This document shows positions 9,641 to 54,500 of a stretch of DNA of 64,000 bases, piece by piece. The first letter of the stretch is position 1. Each line of letters begins with the position of its first letter. The notes beneath the pieces were generated by a model. The model made no database searches. It saw only the letters and a list, made by a program, of their open reading frames with translations, and was not told where the DNA came from. The DNA is from Mastigias papua (Eukaryota > Cnidaria > Scyphozoa > Rhizostomeae > Mastigiidae): positions 1,152,701-1,216,700 of the forward strand of contig OZ025272.1 of the NCBI GenBank assembly GCA_964019165.1. Direction: 5' to 3'. A program made the translations under genes and the position numbers.

Positions 9641-12600
9641 AAGACCTTTTGCGTCTTGCTGCTTGCTTAACAAACAGCAAGTTGCCTTCAAATGTTGCCA
9701 AAGCCCGGTAGATGCTGGTCTGAACTAAAATTGCTTGAGAAGCCAAGTCGAAAAATCGTTACCCGGGGCTTGAGGCAGTACACAAACCAAATACTGCTGC
9801 TCTGGAGGAAGCAGTGCTGGTACAACCGACATTAATCGTTGCTAAGCTACAAGGCATGGAGCTAGGATATACCAAGACGATAGATTCGGCACTTCAAGCA
9901 GATCACTAATAGAGAAGATTGGAAGGAGGTCTTCAAGTGATCTAGACTGATATTGAATTCTCAACAATGGTTTTAACGATTTCAACAGAACTGTCTCCCG
10001 ACACTGCGCAATCGTGTATGTTTACGAAAGACACGCAATGTACCACAAAAGATCTATGCAACACATCAGTAGATTTCAGGCTGCCGAAGAAAAGCATCAA
10101 AACTGGTCAGAAATAGTTTCCGATGAGCCTCTCATATGACTATAAGCAAGCAGCCTCACTGAGAGCCTTAAAACGCCTCATTCAGGCGCTTTTAGTTTCG
10201 TCTACGTGTCTGATTCTTTTCATATTAATTTCCATGAACGTATTTTAACACTCTAGTGTACAATAAATTTCTATTGCATGAATCTTAGTTTTCATCACAA
10301 GAAGTATTGCAATATCAATAAAGGATCCTTGGAAGCTAGTATTTTTACAGCAACCCTCTTGTAAGAAACTGAAAATAAAATGAAATTGTATCCTTGAGTC
10401 GATAGCGCTAACAATGGCTGATGTTGCAAGATCAGATAAGTAATACATTACTATTTGCTTGACCTAGTTTGCAGTTTCTGGCAACAATAGAAATAAGAAT
10501 GATGTTTACGAAACCAAATTCTTGCAAGGTTTTACTTTCAGAAGAACTTTTTTCACCCGGAGTTCAAAAGGGTGAAAGCCTTGATTACCCGACAATTTCT
10601 ATGCAGAACATCCGAATTCTAAGCTTTTGTTGTATATATAGGCAAGCCCAATAATGCCGTTCTCAGGGAGATAGTTGTTAGCTTCCATTCGAGGAATATT
10701 CCACCTTTGTAATGAGGGATCTCACACGTTCTTCTGCACTTGGCAACCTTTATTTATTTTGTCTGCTCTCAGAATAACAATCTATTGCTAAGTAGTCTTT
10801 TGAAAAACCTGGTTGTCTTCATATCACTTGTAGAAATACGACGAGAAGAAATGTAGGAGTGGGCGAGATACAACAGATCAGATTTCAGCATAGAAGTATA
10901 TTTGACATCTAACACTTATACAATCGTGGCTTATCAAGCTAGAAGCGTTCTCCTATATCTGTGACAGTGGTATTTCTTACGATTCTTCTCTATTTCTATA
11001 GTGTTCACCTGCTTAAAATGTCATCCAAGCAAGGAAACTACCATTCGGAAAAAGGCAAAAGACTGAAACTATTGATACGCATTGTCTTTGTGAGTTTGAT
11101 AATCTGGCTTATGCTGTGGACACTTGATAGGACGAGTTACACAAAGAATAACGTCACAACGAGCACTGCACTTATACTTCACCTTTATACTGTTATAGTT
11201 AACATTGCACTATATTGCACGATGAAGTAAAGTATCTTTGAGCACAGTGAATGCACTCTATATCTTTTCAAACACCATGTAATCATTTTGCCAAGAAGAA
11301 CATAGCAGTTTAATCAAGGCTATAATTCAAAGCCACTTATGATTTGCTCTAGACTTCGAGCTAGAAAAAATTTCCAGTTGAGTTTTATGTTGCTTTTTCT
11401 CGACTAGCCATAGTAAATAGAAAATGTATGCATGTATGTTATGTGCGCAAAATGGAGGTCCAGAAACTAAAAGGAAGGATAGTCTCCTTACTTTTCATTT
11501 CAGGGAAAATATTCCAACATTCCATCGGGGAAATAGATAAACCCTGAAGAGTATTTGGTTTGTTTCAAAGCACCCTGTACTGGAAAGGATTTATTCAAAT
11601 TTGAAACCAAATAAAACGGTCATTATATTTTGTCTACACTGAAAGACTCGTGTTGTTTATGATAATAGCGTAGTGCGTTTCGTCTGGTTTAGGGCTAAAA
11701 TGCGAACATACAGTTAGTGGGTAAATAATGCTACTTTAGAAGACTTTAACAGATAAATTTAAAACTTCATGCAAACTACACTGACACAAAAGCGATCTCC
11801 CCTATTTAGGGACGGACTGAGAGACTCATACCCCCCCTGCAAATAAACTAGACGGGCCACCTTCAGTATGCCAATGTAGGAAATGAGAGGAAAACTTAAT
11901 TGTTCACATAAAAAGAAATGCGCATGGAATTCGTATAATTTACTCACTGTTTTGAAGCTAATGATACTAGGTGGTACAAACGTTTCTCAATAACGATTTC
12001 CCTTAAGCATCGAGTCTGTCTGTCCTTGTTAGATTCGCCCTGCTGGTCAGTCAGTCCCAGCCCTTGATTCACTGCCAAGGTACTATGCAAGTGCACTGTT
12101 ATCTGGTCAAATCTTTCATTATGTGCTTTAAGTATTGATAGAGCCTGCTCTTACTTTATACAATTGGTAAAGGTATTCGGATGAACAGCATCCCAAACTG
12201 AAAAACACAGCTCAAAACATTTCGAATTTGTTTATTAAAAGTATGAAAGCATCTTCTTTCTCCTGTTCATAGAATGCAAGCTGGAATGATGCTTTCTTGT
12301 GTGTTAATACCTTCTTTGTTGTTTAATTTTAACTGTCTCTATTTCAATCAGGACTCTCAGGACTCCTTTCACAAGAATCCCCTGACTTTTCCAGATTTCC
12401 AGGCTAAGTTTTTCAAAACTCCCTGACCTTTTTCAAATTTTCCCAGCAGCAGTTTTCGATGCACCAATGAAATTACTTCACATAAAAACAATGAGAGTGT
12501 GGAATAATTCCCTGACCACACAAAAAATTCCTGACTTTTCCAGGTTTTCCTTGTCCTCAAATTTAATTCCCTGACTTCTCCAGGTTTTCCAGACTCCTGA

Positions 12601-13480
12601 AAACCCTGGTATTTCCTTGTATGTATCCATAACTTTTTATGATACGCCACATAGCTGCTATGTATTTCCATGTTCCATGTGGTGTAATCCTTCAAAACCT
12701 CCTCTTAGTTATAAGTGTTATGCAAATAAATAATAAAAACAGCAAGAGACAAAACAGCAAAAGAATCAAAGATCCTTGAAAGAGCATTAAAGATTAGATT
12801 CCAGGAAACAATATCAAACTTGAAGAGTTGTTGGATAAGAAAGAATCAGTCAGTATTCACAAGAAAAATGACAGAAATTTTCATTGCTAGGAAACTATAT
12901 ATAGACTGACAGTTAATTGGAATTTTTCAGTGCAAACTTCACGCACAAATTCGTACGCACGTATTCGTACGGCATAGAGACGCCTAGATAACTGGACATA
13001 CACTCTGTCATTCATTGCTTTACATTATGACTTGAAAATAATTTTGGGTATTTACATATATTTATTTAATTGGAAAAAGTGCAAGTGGGTAACTTGTGTC
13101 TTCTCGTTAATTGCTGGCATTGACTAGCAAAAGGTAGCTATAAGTCTACTAACTATATACGACTTGAATATATGCTTGCATATGGGAAAAATAATCCGCC
13201 ATTGCATGAGCAGGACACGAATGCTACCTTATATACTGTAGAGTTGATGGCTGACTTAAGGAGGATATTTTAGCTTTTGGTGGTGCTTGACCCAAAAACT
13301 GATTATAGAAATTTTGACAAGATAACGACAATACTACTTTCTAAGCTGAACAGAGTATGGCCTAGGTGAACTGCGCTCTACCGAAGCTCCGGAAAACTAT
13401 GTAAAATTAAAGCTTTTCTTACTACAAAAGTACTGCAACTGGCCACGAGTCGTACTTCGTCAAAGAAGAATTTGAAATCA
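9641..13480. other. Intergenic, no recognised gene
   Basis: No exon of a family I recognise. It holds one repeat-like block (12350-12609) and a lone 89-codon open frame at 10961-11230 with two hydrophobic stretches; see findings. Confidence 0.5.
12350..12609. repeat. Repeat rich in 'CCTGACTTTTCCAGG' units, MITE-like
   Basis: Several copies of a cctgac-tttccagg-tttcc motif. The two ends are loosely complementary (caggactctcaggactcc against the reverse complement of agactcctgaaaaccctg). Possible non-autonomous DNA element; no target duplication confirmed. Confidence 0.45.
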
Positions 13481-16260
13481 ATAACATGGGAAATGAAAAA
13501 CTATCGAAGGCACAACGTGACAGAGGCATGCATGAGGGTGCTTTGGCGTCCTGTATTCATAATGTGGACAGCACTGATGGTAATCACACAAACATAAACC
13601 TTCATCAGAAGATACGAAAGTATTCCCCATTCTGCAGCAATTTGACAGTATCATAAATAACTTAACTCAACAACTTCGCACAGAAAGAATGCTAAACAGA
13701 TTTGGACAACACGAAACTGGAAGAGCAACCAGAAAAAAAACAACGAATTTGGAAGTGTCGATAATTCCAAGAACTTTTGGATTGAATCGTATAGCAGAAA
13801 GCGATGTTCAAGCTAGGGCTTCTTTGATCTTGACCCCCCTCTCCCCTTCTCAACTCCAGTCCCGATGAAAGCAAGGATCCACAAATCTATCACGTTATGG
13901 TGGGAGTGTCTCAATACTTGTCAGAGAAACTACTAGATCCATACTTAAAAAACAGTAAGACACTTGAAGATCTAAAACTACCTTGCATTCCAGTTCATCT
14001 AACAAAATACAGACTATTCTTTGTTACTATCTGGTAAAGACCTCCAAACAGCTCAGTTGATATATGAAGCAACGCTGAAAAGTTCTATCATACCTGGAAA
14101 AGGAAGGTAAAGAGGTGACACTTCCGGGTGATACTGTAATCTATCGTGAGGAATAGCCCGCCAATCTTCTGCAGAAAACTCTGGACATATCCATAGTCTC
14201 ATAGATCTGTTCGTTCTTATGTAGACAATAGGCGAACCAACTAGTTTAGCGTTCAGAATAGAGTAGGGTCTTAATATTTGGCTAATTTCTTGCTAAAACA
14301 ACAATATTTTACTAATAAGATAGTTGCAAATATAGGCAACATGAAGAATCCTAGAGGATAACTAGCTCTTCAAATAGCATAGTAAATCTACAAGTATCAC
14401 CTATATGAATGATGGGGGTATTGAAAAAGAGGAGAAGAAGGAAATTTCTAATTCTGGGATTAGCTATTGTTGCTCTGTGGGTGAAGAGCTAGCTAAATAT
14501 ATTAAGCAACTTTAGAACCCTCCTGTTACAGGAAATTACAGTGTAAACTTAAAGTAGTGCTCCCTCTGAATTCAATGAGGTTGTGTGTGCACATATGAGG
14601 ATATCATTTGTGAGATGAAGATATCAAAAAGCATAGGAAGTGAGGATTTCTCTAGTTACTTTCTAACGTTGCCCTACTATTCACAAACAAGTCTATACAG
14701 GGGAAAATTGAAATAACCACCCCCATTTTTAGAGAAGGAGATAAAAACACACAAGCCAGTTATCGACCAATATCTATCCTCCTTGTAATATCACCGTTCT
14801 TTGAAACATAAGTCTGTAACCAATTTCACGAATATTTGAGGACAAATGGTTCCCTAGCATCCCGTCATTCTGGTTTTAGTCGCTGTCACCCTACTGAAAC
14901 AGCTCTTTCAAAATGTACTGATGATTGATTTAAAGTGTCAGATGCTGGAAGATACGCATGAGTCATATTCGTTGACTTGAAGGAAGCTTTCCACACAGTT
15001 GATCACGGTATTCCTTCTCAAAAGCCAGCACATTATGGCATTAATGGCCATGAGGTAGCATGTTTCAAATTATACACCTCAAAACGGACCCAACTCACAA
15101 GGGTCAACTGCCGCGATTCCAAAGTTCAAAGCTTCGGAGTTCCACAATTTTCATGTCTTTGTTCCCTGCTATTTCTAATTTATATGGATGACCTCACAAT
15201 GGTCATCAATAATGCAAAGACTTAGATGTACACTGTTGACAATTGCATTTGTTTCCACACTGATAGCATTTCTAAACTAAATGAGGCACTAACTAAGGAC
15301 TTGGAGGCTTCAGATATATTGCTTAATGGTAACAAGCTATCTCTGAATGGAGGCAAAAGGTAGTCAATGACTACTTCGACAAGATATAAGCAAGTTGCAT
15401 TGGAAGGACAAACCGAGCAACTAAATCTGCAAATGCTTAATAAAACTCTAGAGGTTGTTCAAAGCACGAAGTATATAGGAGTTCACATTCATAGTTCTCT
15501 TGAGTGGAAGAAGCATATCCAGGAAACATCCAAAAAAATTTAAATCTCTTTGGATGCTAAAATATGCAAAACGATATCATCCGTTAGATGTACCTATGAA
15601 TCTCAACTCTAGTGCCATTGACCTGAAGTTTCGCTATTGATGTTTTGTGTAGGGGATGTGGCGTAATCCACCAACTACAGAAACTTCAAACTTCTGCTAC
15701 CAGAAAGATCACCAGCAGCAATTACGGTGGCACTAGTAAGTTTTTAATAAAAAGCTCCAGTTGGTACACCAGTAGTTAGATGATGCAGTGCAAACTACGA
15801 CTTATGGTGTTCAAGTCATTAAGCAGGCTTGTCCTAAAACTCCTCCTAGATTTGTTTGAGGGAAACTCCTTAAGTCCCCCATACACCCTGAGAAATAATA
15901 CCACAGATTTCAAGTTACCAATAAACAATTCCTCAACTAGCCACAAAGGCGTCTCTCATAGGGGTTCTAAACTTTGGAGTAGAGTCCCAGATTAGTCAAA
16001 GCGAGCTGCTAGCCTTATCTCCTTCAAAACCCTTTATGAAAGCTATTCAAATTCAGGTTTTTACTTTCTTAACAATCTTCATTTTCATTTAGGACTTGGT
16101 GTATATAAAACCTTTTTAATTGCTGTATAGTGTTGAACATTGCACATTTTTACCAACTGATAATGTATCATTTTATTCTTATTTTGTATTTTATTTAGGA
16201 CGGCCCCTTGACAAATAATAATAAACAATAAATAATCAACAATAAATAATAAATGCTTTA
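13480..16260 (+). mobile_element. Degenerate non-LTR retrotransposon (LINE) with endonuclease and RT remnants
   Basis: In order on +: endonuclease-like RLFFVTIW.RPPNSSVD (about 14010-14062) and GKEVTLPGD (about 14110); RT palm pieces NYRPISIL (about 14757-14783), FVDLKEAFHTVDH (about 14967-15007) and LLFLIYMDDL (about 15169-15198, the usual Y.(D/N)DL site); TKYIGVHIHSSLEWKKHI (about 15467-15520); and the ORF2 end SHRGSKLWSRVP (about 15955-15992). Many stops and frameshifts make it a pseudogene. It ends in an (AATAA)n-type tail at about 16217-16254. An APE-type LINE of the CR1/Rex/L2 group is likely but not settled. Confidence 0.85.
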
Positions 16261-16394
16261 TCTTAGGTTGGCTTCTCGTCTAGCAACTAGTTTGTTAACT
16301 AATGCCAACAAAAACTTAAATACAAAAAACAAAGAGCTACGGTTGAAAGGCTACCCTCCTTACATTTTGTGTATATATGCATCAAAAACTTAAG

Positions 16395-16625
16395 ACTGCG
16401 GGGGTTAATCTCGGCTTAAATGTAAGAGGAAAAGAGCTTGATGTGGTAGAAGAAGTTAGATACTTAGCAGTACAGATTGATAACAGTCCTGACTGGAAGG
16501 AGCAAATCAAGGCAATCTCTTCCAAGGTATGAAAGACGGTGGGAATTCTAAAGCACACTAAGAAGTTTCTCCCAGAGTCTGCTTTAAGATCACTATACCT
16601 AAGCATAGTAGCACCACACTAGCAA
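16395..16625 (+). mobile_element. Second LINE ORF2 fragment
   Basis: The + strand reads VNLGLNVRGKELDVVEEVRY, then LAVQIDNSPDWKEQI and, after one stop, KTVGILKHTKKFLPESALRS and LYLSIVAPH. This is the RT thumb/C-terminal region (YLGV.ID..L.W..HI...K..K..GIL.R....LP...L..LY.SLV.P). Separate insertion, immediately after the 13.5-16.26 kb element. Confidence 0.75.
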
Positions 16626-17084
16626 GCGACATATAAAACTTGCGAAATGAGAGGAGACAATCTATACTTTATCGTGATCTACCGTAATTAGCTCATATAA
16701 AATATGAAAAAGCACTCACGTGCAGGAGCATTTTCCTATTTGCTGAATGCTGACACATCACAGTAAGATACATTTTGCCATCCATTGCTGTCTGTTCTGC
16801 ATGATAATTTCGACTAAAGAATAAAATGATAGGAAAACAACTGTTGAAAAAGTTGAAAATGATGTTGTCAGAATGATGTTGATGCGTTCCTCAACAAAAT
16901 AGACAATGACAGTATTTCTAAGTAATGCAGGTTAAACTAAACCCAATGCAAGGGACTGTTACAAAGGATTTTAGCTTGTCAAACTGCAAATAATAGAATG
17001 CTTTAGAAAACAAGAAAGATTTATGGATACTCTAGAATAAGAGGTAAACGTTAGTCCCATATGCGATTCCGTACGTTGAGGGAG

Positions 17085-17310
17085 TGCCTGTTAGAGAGGA
17101 CACCTATCCTGAGCCGTCAGAGTAATGAAGTAGGGTGGCCAGTTCCTTTCCTCGCACCCTTTAACTTCCCCAGTGTTGGCACCAGGTGCCCATTGCTGCT
17201 GGGTAGACAGTGAGCGAGCATCCCACCTTTGGTCCCAGAGTTCGACTCGAACCATCGATGTTCTACTCAGCAGTCAAGTACTCTAGCCATTTGGCCACTT
17301 GCCCATAGAA
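17085..17310 (-). mobile_element. tRNA-like SINE
   Basis: On the minus strand an A-box-like tggccaaatgg (17288-17298) and a B-box-like ggttcgagtc (17244-17253) lie about 35 nt apart, followed by a non-tRNA body running to about 17090. It does not fold as a normal tRNA by eye. Boundaries approximate. Confidence 0.55.
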
Positions 17311-21939
<4,629 letters not shown>

Positions 21940-22114
21940 CAATGGTTTTCAACCGGGGTTCCCCGGAACCCTAGGGTTCCGCCAGAAGTTATACAAATGC
22001 TACTATCGACAGTATATTTTAATTCTCCTGTGCAAATACGTGAAAAAGGGTCACTTCAAGCCACTGGAATACAATCTTGGGGTTCCGCTCCACCAAAAAG
22101 GTTGAAAACCACTG
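21940..22114. mobile_element. hAT-type MITE, 175 bp
   Basis: Left end caatggttttcaacc and right end ggttgaaaaccactg are inverted repeats matching at 14 of 15 positions. Flanks ctgtaaca (21932-21939) and ctgtaacg (22115-22122) match 7 of 8, which fits the 8-bp target duplication of hAT elements. The interior is an imperfect 'ggttcc' hairpin with no coding capacity. Confidence 0.85.
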
Positions 22115-22189
22115 CTGTAACGTCCGCACGCAGAATGGTTTCAAGATCCCCTAACTTGATAACTTCATGCTTCAAGTACACTACCTTCA

Positions 22190-22570
22190 TACACCCACGC
22201 TAATGTACTTAACTTAAGTATGCAGCTTCTTGTTGTTTCAATAAAAATGTCCATACAGACAAAGAAATCGGAAGCTGATCTTATCATCACAGGCCATTCA
22301 GGCCTTCCTTTGTTTCAGGTATAAAGGACTTACCACAGATATATCTTATATACAAATATATCTTTGTCCACAATGACCAAAGGTAATTCCACTGTTTCCT
22401 AGCAATCAAGCTAACAGTACAAAGGTCACATTATGCTTCATAGAAGCAGCGTCTGTTTCTCAGAAACAAGGCATAGGCAGCTTCTATGTCTGAAAAGATA
22501 CCAAGTAAAAAGAGATTTCAAGTACAGCGTGATGTTTTAATCGACTGAATGTTTCAGGGATTTGTGTTTG
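22190..22570. repeat. Upstream block of gene B, paralogous to the block at 55677-55985
   Basis: Shared strings include aactaacagtacaaaggtca-like and tttctcagaa-like segments in the same order as upstream of gene C. This is the furthest upstream point at which I can match the two loci, so the duplication breakpoint is near its left end. Confidence 0.65.
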
Positions 22571-24420
22571 GTAAAACTGTATTTTTTCCCGATCTCACAA
22601 GACCACTTTTTCCGGTTCGAACTAGACCAATTTGGAAACGTCATCAATAGTGTGTACCGCCTTTAGTGATCAACTTTGTACGGTGTCTTGCCCGGGCTTG
22701 TCATGTTATCTGTCAACATTGCTTACTGCTGCAGGAACTATTCAATTTAGAAATTTCGCGATATCATTTTGATTACTAAATACTCTTAGATTCTTATTAA
22801 ACGGGGGGTCTTAATAAACGGGGGGTTTGTAAATCATTCTAGTATCTAAAGGCAATTTTTCTGTCTATTGCTCAATACCCGTTCGAATTAAAGACACAAA
22901 AATAAGAAATGGGGGGCTTGAAATAAAGATGTCCTGGGTGGACTCTTTTCAACAAACTGATAAGCAGGGGGGGGGTTTGTTCGGGACTCAAGACTAGTAT
23001 TTCTACTTTTATTCTCTCTTTGCTCTTTGTACTCTTCCAGTTGATTTGCACGAACCTTCACTATCTTCATATTTCTGTTTGTTGTTCCTCTTCAGTCCTC
23101 CTACTCAGCATTCCCTTCAGTGGCAGTGGAAGTAAACTGCAAGCCCATGCTGATTCTACAACGAAATTTTCCAATATTCTGGAAATGCTGGTGGTTTCCA
23201 AGAAAGATTGTCATTCATTGGTCTCCCCATTGGACCACTTCCTTTCTGCCATCATTTCTTTGCACAGGATGTATTCACCTCTGCATTAATGCAAAGCATC
23301 TCCTTTAAAGTTTTTGGTATCATCGTTCTAACCAAATGGATGCAATTGCAGCGTTTTGTTAAAAACCCTCTAACAAGGCACCCTAGATATGTTGGCTCAA
23401 CTCTGCTAGCTAAGTACATACGGACCAAGTCGCCTATTATGATAAGCTAAGACGAATAGGAGCGTGTGGTATCTGCAGCGTCTGGTAAAACCAGATACAT
23501 CTATGCAAAGGAGTAACGGAGCAGTTTGAGGCCTGCGTAGTGAAAGTGATGTTTATGGGTCCTTATGCTAAATTATGCTAAATTATGCCAAATTATGCTT
23601 GAGTCATTCTAGAACCTAAGTGCTTGCTTATTGGAATTTTTTCAAAAAGTCCCTGGAAAAGACTACAATAACATACCCTATACCTAATTTTATTCGGTCT
23701 CGAACCGCAGAATTTGAAATAATTGACAAACCATGTTTTGTGCCTAAATGTGTACACCGTGGATTATACCACTGTACCCAGATCTATAGAATTTAAATCG
23801 GGAAGTTTTGCAATTTTTTGTAATGTTAGTACTACAACTGTCTATGCTTGATGAGGCAGATCCAGAGTCTGGTTTTGGGTGGGGCCATTTCGGAAAGAAA
23901 ATTGTATGGAGTGAAATTGTTAGTATCTACACCCTTTTAAAACTTTTGGAGTGTTGTTTACAGTGTTCAATTCATTTCCTATTCGTTTTCTTCCTTAATT
24001 CATGCGGCATGTCTCTGAACACAAACTTTTGCGATACGAAATATTACCGTTTTGGGCCACGCCCCCGGCCCCCGGCCTCCCTTACATCCGCACTTGCTAT
24101 TCGGGTTGGTTTTCCATAAGCAGTAATTTATGTTCATACATGATTTTAGCTCACTCGATGCATAAACATTCGTAGTTTGTCCTTGCTGGTTTCCCTTTTC
24201 TGTTTTGCGTAGTATTTTCTTGCTCGGTGGATTTACTCGAGCTCAAACCATGATATTCAAATTCAAAGTTCAAATAGATAAATTAAATTCTGTTACAAAA
24301 TCGTGCCTTAGAACAACTTCCAAATTAATAGTAGATACGTTAATAGGTAATAGGGTTCCCAACCGAGATGATGGCTGGTATCAAACTGCTATATTCGTTG
24401 TCCATGTTGATAGCTAGCAC
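22571..24420. other. Intergenic, no recognised gene
   Basis: No recognised exon. An 11-bp tandem repeat (aaattatgcta type, about four copies) lies at about 23568-23607. Overlapping open frames at 23020-23450 match nothing I know. Confidence 0.45.
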
Positions 24421-25261
24421 GGCAACTAGTTTGATCTCATGCATCACGGACCTCCTTACATGTTAACTAGTCTTAATGTCGTATGAATTGTCTGCACAGA
24501 AATGACAATTATTTACAATGTCTGCCAAAAGTAGTTGGGACACCCACACAATTATATTACTTTCCGATTCTCGTCGCTTTTCCATGACACCAATAAAATA
24601 GTAAAACCCCTTCCCCCTTCAAACAATGATGATTTGATAGCGAAAAGCATTAACTCTATAAACACGCATCATTTTTGCCCCTCGAGTTGCTCATATTTGC
24701 TTCATACAACATTGTTTAACGGGGGAGGGGATGCTATACCTCGTCCGCACGACTTTTTGCAGGCATTGTACATGGACCTGGCTAATTTGAGTATATGCGA
24801 CTGCTACCTCAGGGTGCCCAGTGGCCAGGATATTGTCAAATCAATTATGTAAGCAGAAAAGCCCCTTCAGATGAGAACTTGAACGCAAGGCGATTTTCCT
24901 GTGAATTATCATGTCAAGATATACAAAGCACTTGAAATAGGCCTATTTTCACGAAGAAACTGAGGTGGTATTCGCAAAAAGACCTGTTAGCTTAAAGCAA
25001 TCTTGTCGTGTTTCCTAGTCACGTGCTAACAAAGAAATCGACTGATTTCTCAGAAGACATTTGACAGGAAGTCAACCAGTGAAAACAGCTCCTCTAACTT
25101 CTATTATTGAATTGGATTACAAAGGGGAATTACCATACATATGGGTAACAACCAACAATGACGTAACTCCGTTTTCGTTATCTGTGCGTCTTCTACAGTA
25201 AAGTATGCCATTAGGATAAAGTGCCCTTACAGCCAGCTACACATTTGCGAAAGAGGAGGAA
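24421..25261 (+). promoter_or_regulatory. Gene B upstream region conserved with gene C
   Basis: From about 24430 to the ATG, the DNA matches 57240-57821 upstream of gene C, apart from a MITE at 24514-24770. Conservation runs through the inferred 5' UTR up to both start codons. I see no clear TATA box; the transcription start is unknown. It is treated as promoter plus 5' UTR because it is non-coding, directly upstream and duplicated with the gene. Confidence 0.45.
24514..24770. mobile_element. Mariner-like MITE, copy 1 (257 bp)
   Basis: Left end tacaatgtctgccaaaagt, right end gactttttgcaggcattgta: near-perfect inverted repeats ending in TA. The gene C locus has the uninterrupted site (aattatctacatgaagc, about 57311-57327), so a TA target duplication is supported by comparison within the window. 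Same family as 51180-51462. Confidence 0.88.
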
Positions 25262-51938
<26,677 letters not shown>

Positions 51939-54500
51939 AGTTACTGTTGTAAAATGGACAAAATCTCCTTCTTCGATCAATCGTAGCAGCTTTCCCTTTG
52001 CAAAGCTTACAATATTTACCATTTAATTTAATACTTCTACATTTAACATGGCTTTGAAATCAAAGTGTTAAGATAGAGGTGTTGCAATCATTCGTAAACA
52101 ACCCATGAATGTTAAACCCTGAAGTCATTAAAATTGGTGAGTGTCATAGTGAAGTCTTACTGGTACAGATCACATTTAAAATTGAGTCAAATTCAGTACC
52201 TTCTCGGTTATCCGGCCGCTGTAAGTACGGCGTTTTCCAGGAAAGCTGGAGATGATAAAAAAGGAATGGCCAATTTGGATATGTATATATTGGTCCAGAA
52301 TAAGGCATGTTGCAAAAGTTGAGCATGTCACATTCGTGAATGTTTTGATGGGCACCTGATGAGCTTTGTGTACAATCTCAAAGGTTGTAATGCCTAGCAT
52401 AGTCTAAATTGCAATAAAATCAGCCACATCCGCATGCGGATAGTCAAATATCTGACCAGAGAGTACTTATTCATGCCATTTGGAGTGGACAATTAATCGA
52501 GAGACGGATAATCGTGGATCTACTGTTCATATAACTCCCTCTCCTCCAATAGTGTGCAGACTGCAAGCTAAACTTGCAGCTAACAGTAGGCTCTATTTCC
52601 AACCCTCTAAAGATGATTGTGCATAGATTGCTTATCTTTCCTAGAGGTAATCAGAGGTTGATATGGATACTGTTATTTGTATGCACATGACGGTGTTTAT
52701 GGCTGGCTTGCCATATACACATTATATTTGTATGAAAGCAATCGAAGTGTATATAAACTATGCTGATTGTAAGTTGTAATCACTTTTTTGCTTTAGCTAG
52801 AAAACTCGGCTATGCTTTTTGCCAAAAAGTTGTGCTTCTGCTGCTGATCATCTTTTAAGAACCCTTTACTTTTATTTATTAGGCTCCTTCTACTCAAAAT
52901 GGTTGCAAAATTGTACATGGCAAATAAGATGCACCTTAGAGTAAAAGGGCATTCCCTTTTAAAAATTATGCACGCTTTTTTGTAAGAACATTATTTTAAG
53001 AACTGAGGTTCAATTTGCCATATAATAAGAACATTACCAAAATATTCTCAGTCTCAGATAAGAGCTTTCACAAGGACTCAATTACCTGTATTCTTGTCGC
53101 ACACAAACTCTGATGCATTAGTTAATAAATATCAGCATTTTATTGCTTTATTTCCAAAAGTAGCTTAGCCCAGTGCCTTAGAAACTGTGTACTGCATTAA
53201 GTTTCTCAAGTATTTGCAAAAAATCACTCCTCGTACAAGAGCAAAGTTATTAGCACTAGAGTCTGAAATTGCCAATAGCTTAAAAATATCGGGCCTGGGA
53301 AGAAACTACTTGGTTGTAATACAAGACTGTACGTATGTTGAATTAATCTGTTAATGTGCGCCAATTATGTTAATATATTCTGTAAAGTCACGTGTTAGCT
53401 AGTTCAGTTCTATTTGTAGTGATATGTCATGAAAATGATTGACGTTTGTGTGTAGAATTTGATTTGAATAATAAATTATAGGTAACTGGCTGACAATATA
53501 CATGCTGTATTGTTTATTTTGTACTCTAAGAAGCTCATCAGATTCGTATAAATCTTCACACTCGTAGCTAATCTTAGTCATCAAACATTCAAGATTGTTT
53601 GGCGTGGACTGTTTACTTATACTATTTGAAATATATTTCAATCGCAACAACCAAAAGTTCAATTTATGGAACACATTATTAGACACAGGTGCATAGAGGA
53701 TGACCTATCGACAGGAATTGTATTTGAAAAAGATGAAGAGGTTGGCAGAAATTAAGATTGACAAATACAGTTAACAAAAAGCTAGGACTGACTATTGATG
53801 AGGTCACTAAAACAGCTCAGGACAAGGAGACATGGATACAGACATTTGAGAAGTCGAACGGTCTGAACAACAGTAGTTATAGTAGAATCTGTAAGTCAGC
53901 CATCCGCATGCTGTATTGGCTTCCATGCATTGCTGATCAGAGACCGCTAAAATTACAGACAGTTCAGGAAATACATTGTATTGCATTGATCTGAGTTGCG
54001 TAACATTGAAATAACTAACTTGTATTACAATGTAACTAAGGCATTTGTTGCAATCATAATTAATCCTTCCACCCACAAAAGAACAATGTCTCAATAGATT
54101 TCAACTTCAGAAAAACTCCTTCATGCACTGTCGTCATCAGGTGTACAACGCCCGCCTGGACTAAAAACCTCGATTTACCGACCTTCAAGTTTTATGATAA
54201 AATTTGTAGTTCTAAGCTACTGTTTTTTAATAAGCAAATGCATAAAAGCAAAGCTAATAGGAATGCAATTTATCTGCTTGCATCAAGCAATATCCCGGCT
54301 TGCTATCTTAGTCTTTCAGCAATAATCACCCCTTGTGGTTTTGCCGGTGGCAGGTCTGCAACGGCTTGTCTAAGCTCCAATCAGGGAGATGAGAATTCCA
54401 GTTCGGAACTCTCCATGAGTAAACAGTAAGCTGAGGGTACTGATGAAGTCAATGACAAACTTCAAAACACCGCTTTAACGGATAAATCTTCTTCTCATAT
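51939..54500. other. Gene B 3' flank and intergenic DNA
   Basis: No gene recognised. A 79-codon frame at 53758-53994 (LGLTIDEVTKTAQDKETW) resembles the 'DRxxW' end of some non-LTR elements, a weak match. Confidence 0.45.
52413..52418 (+). terminator. Candidate poly(A) signal, gene B
   Basis: AATAAA in gcaataaaatcag, about 475 nt after the stop. No cleavage evidence. Confidence 0.35.

Noticed and set aside
14977..15225. RT-like frame as a live gene
   Set aside because: The flanking ORF2 is broken by many stops and frameshifts; only a LINE pseudogene is supported.
17230..17310. A functional tRNA gene
   Set aside because: A- and B-box-like elements are present but acceptor and anticodon stems do not pair by eye; a SINE head fits better.
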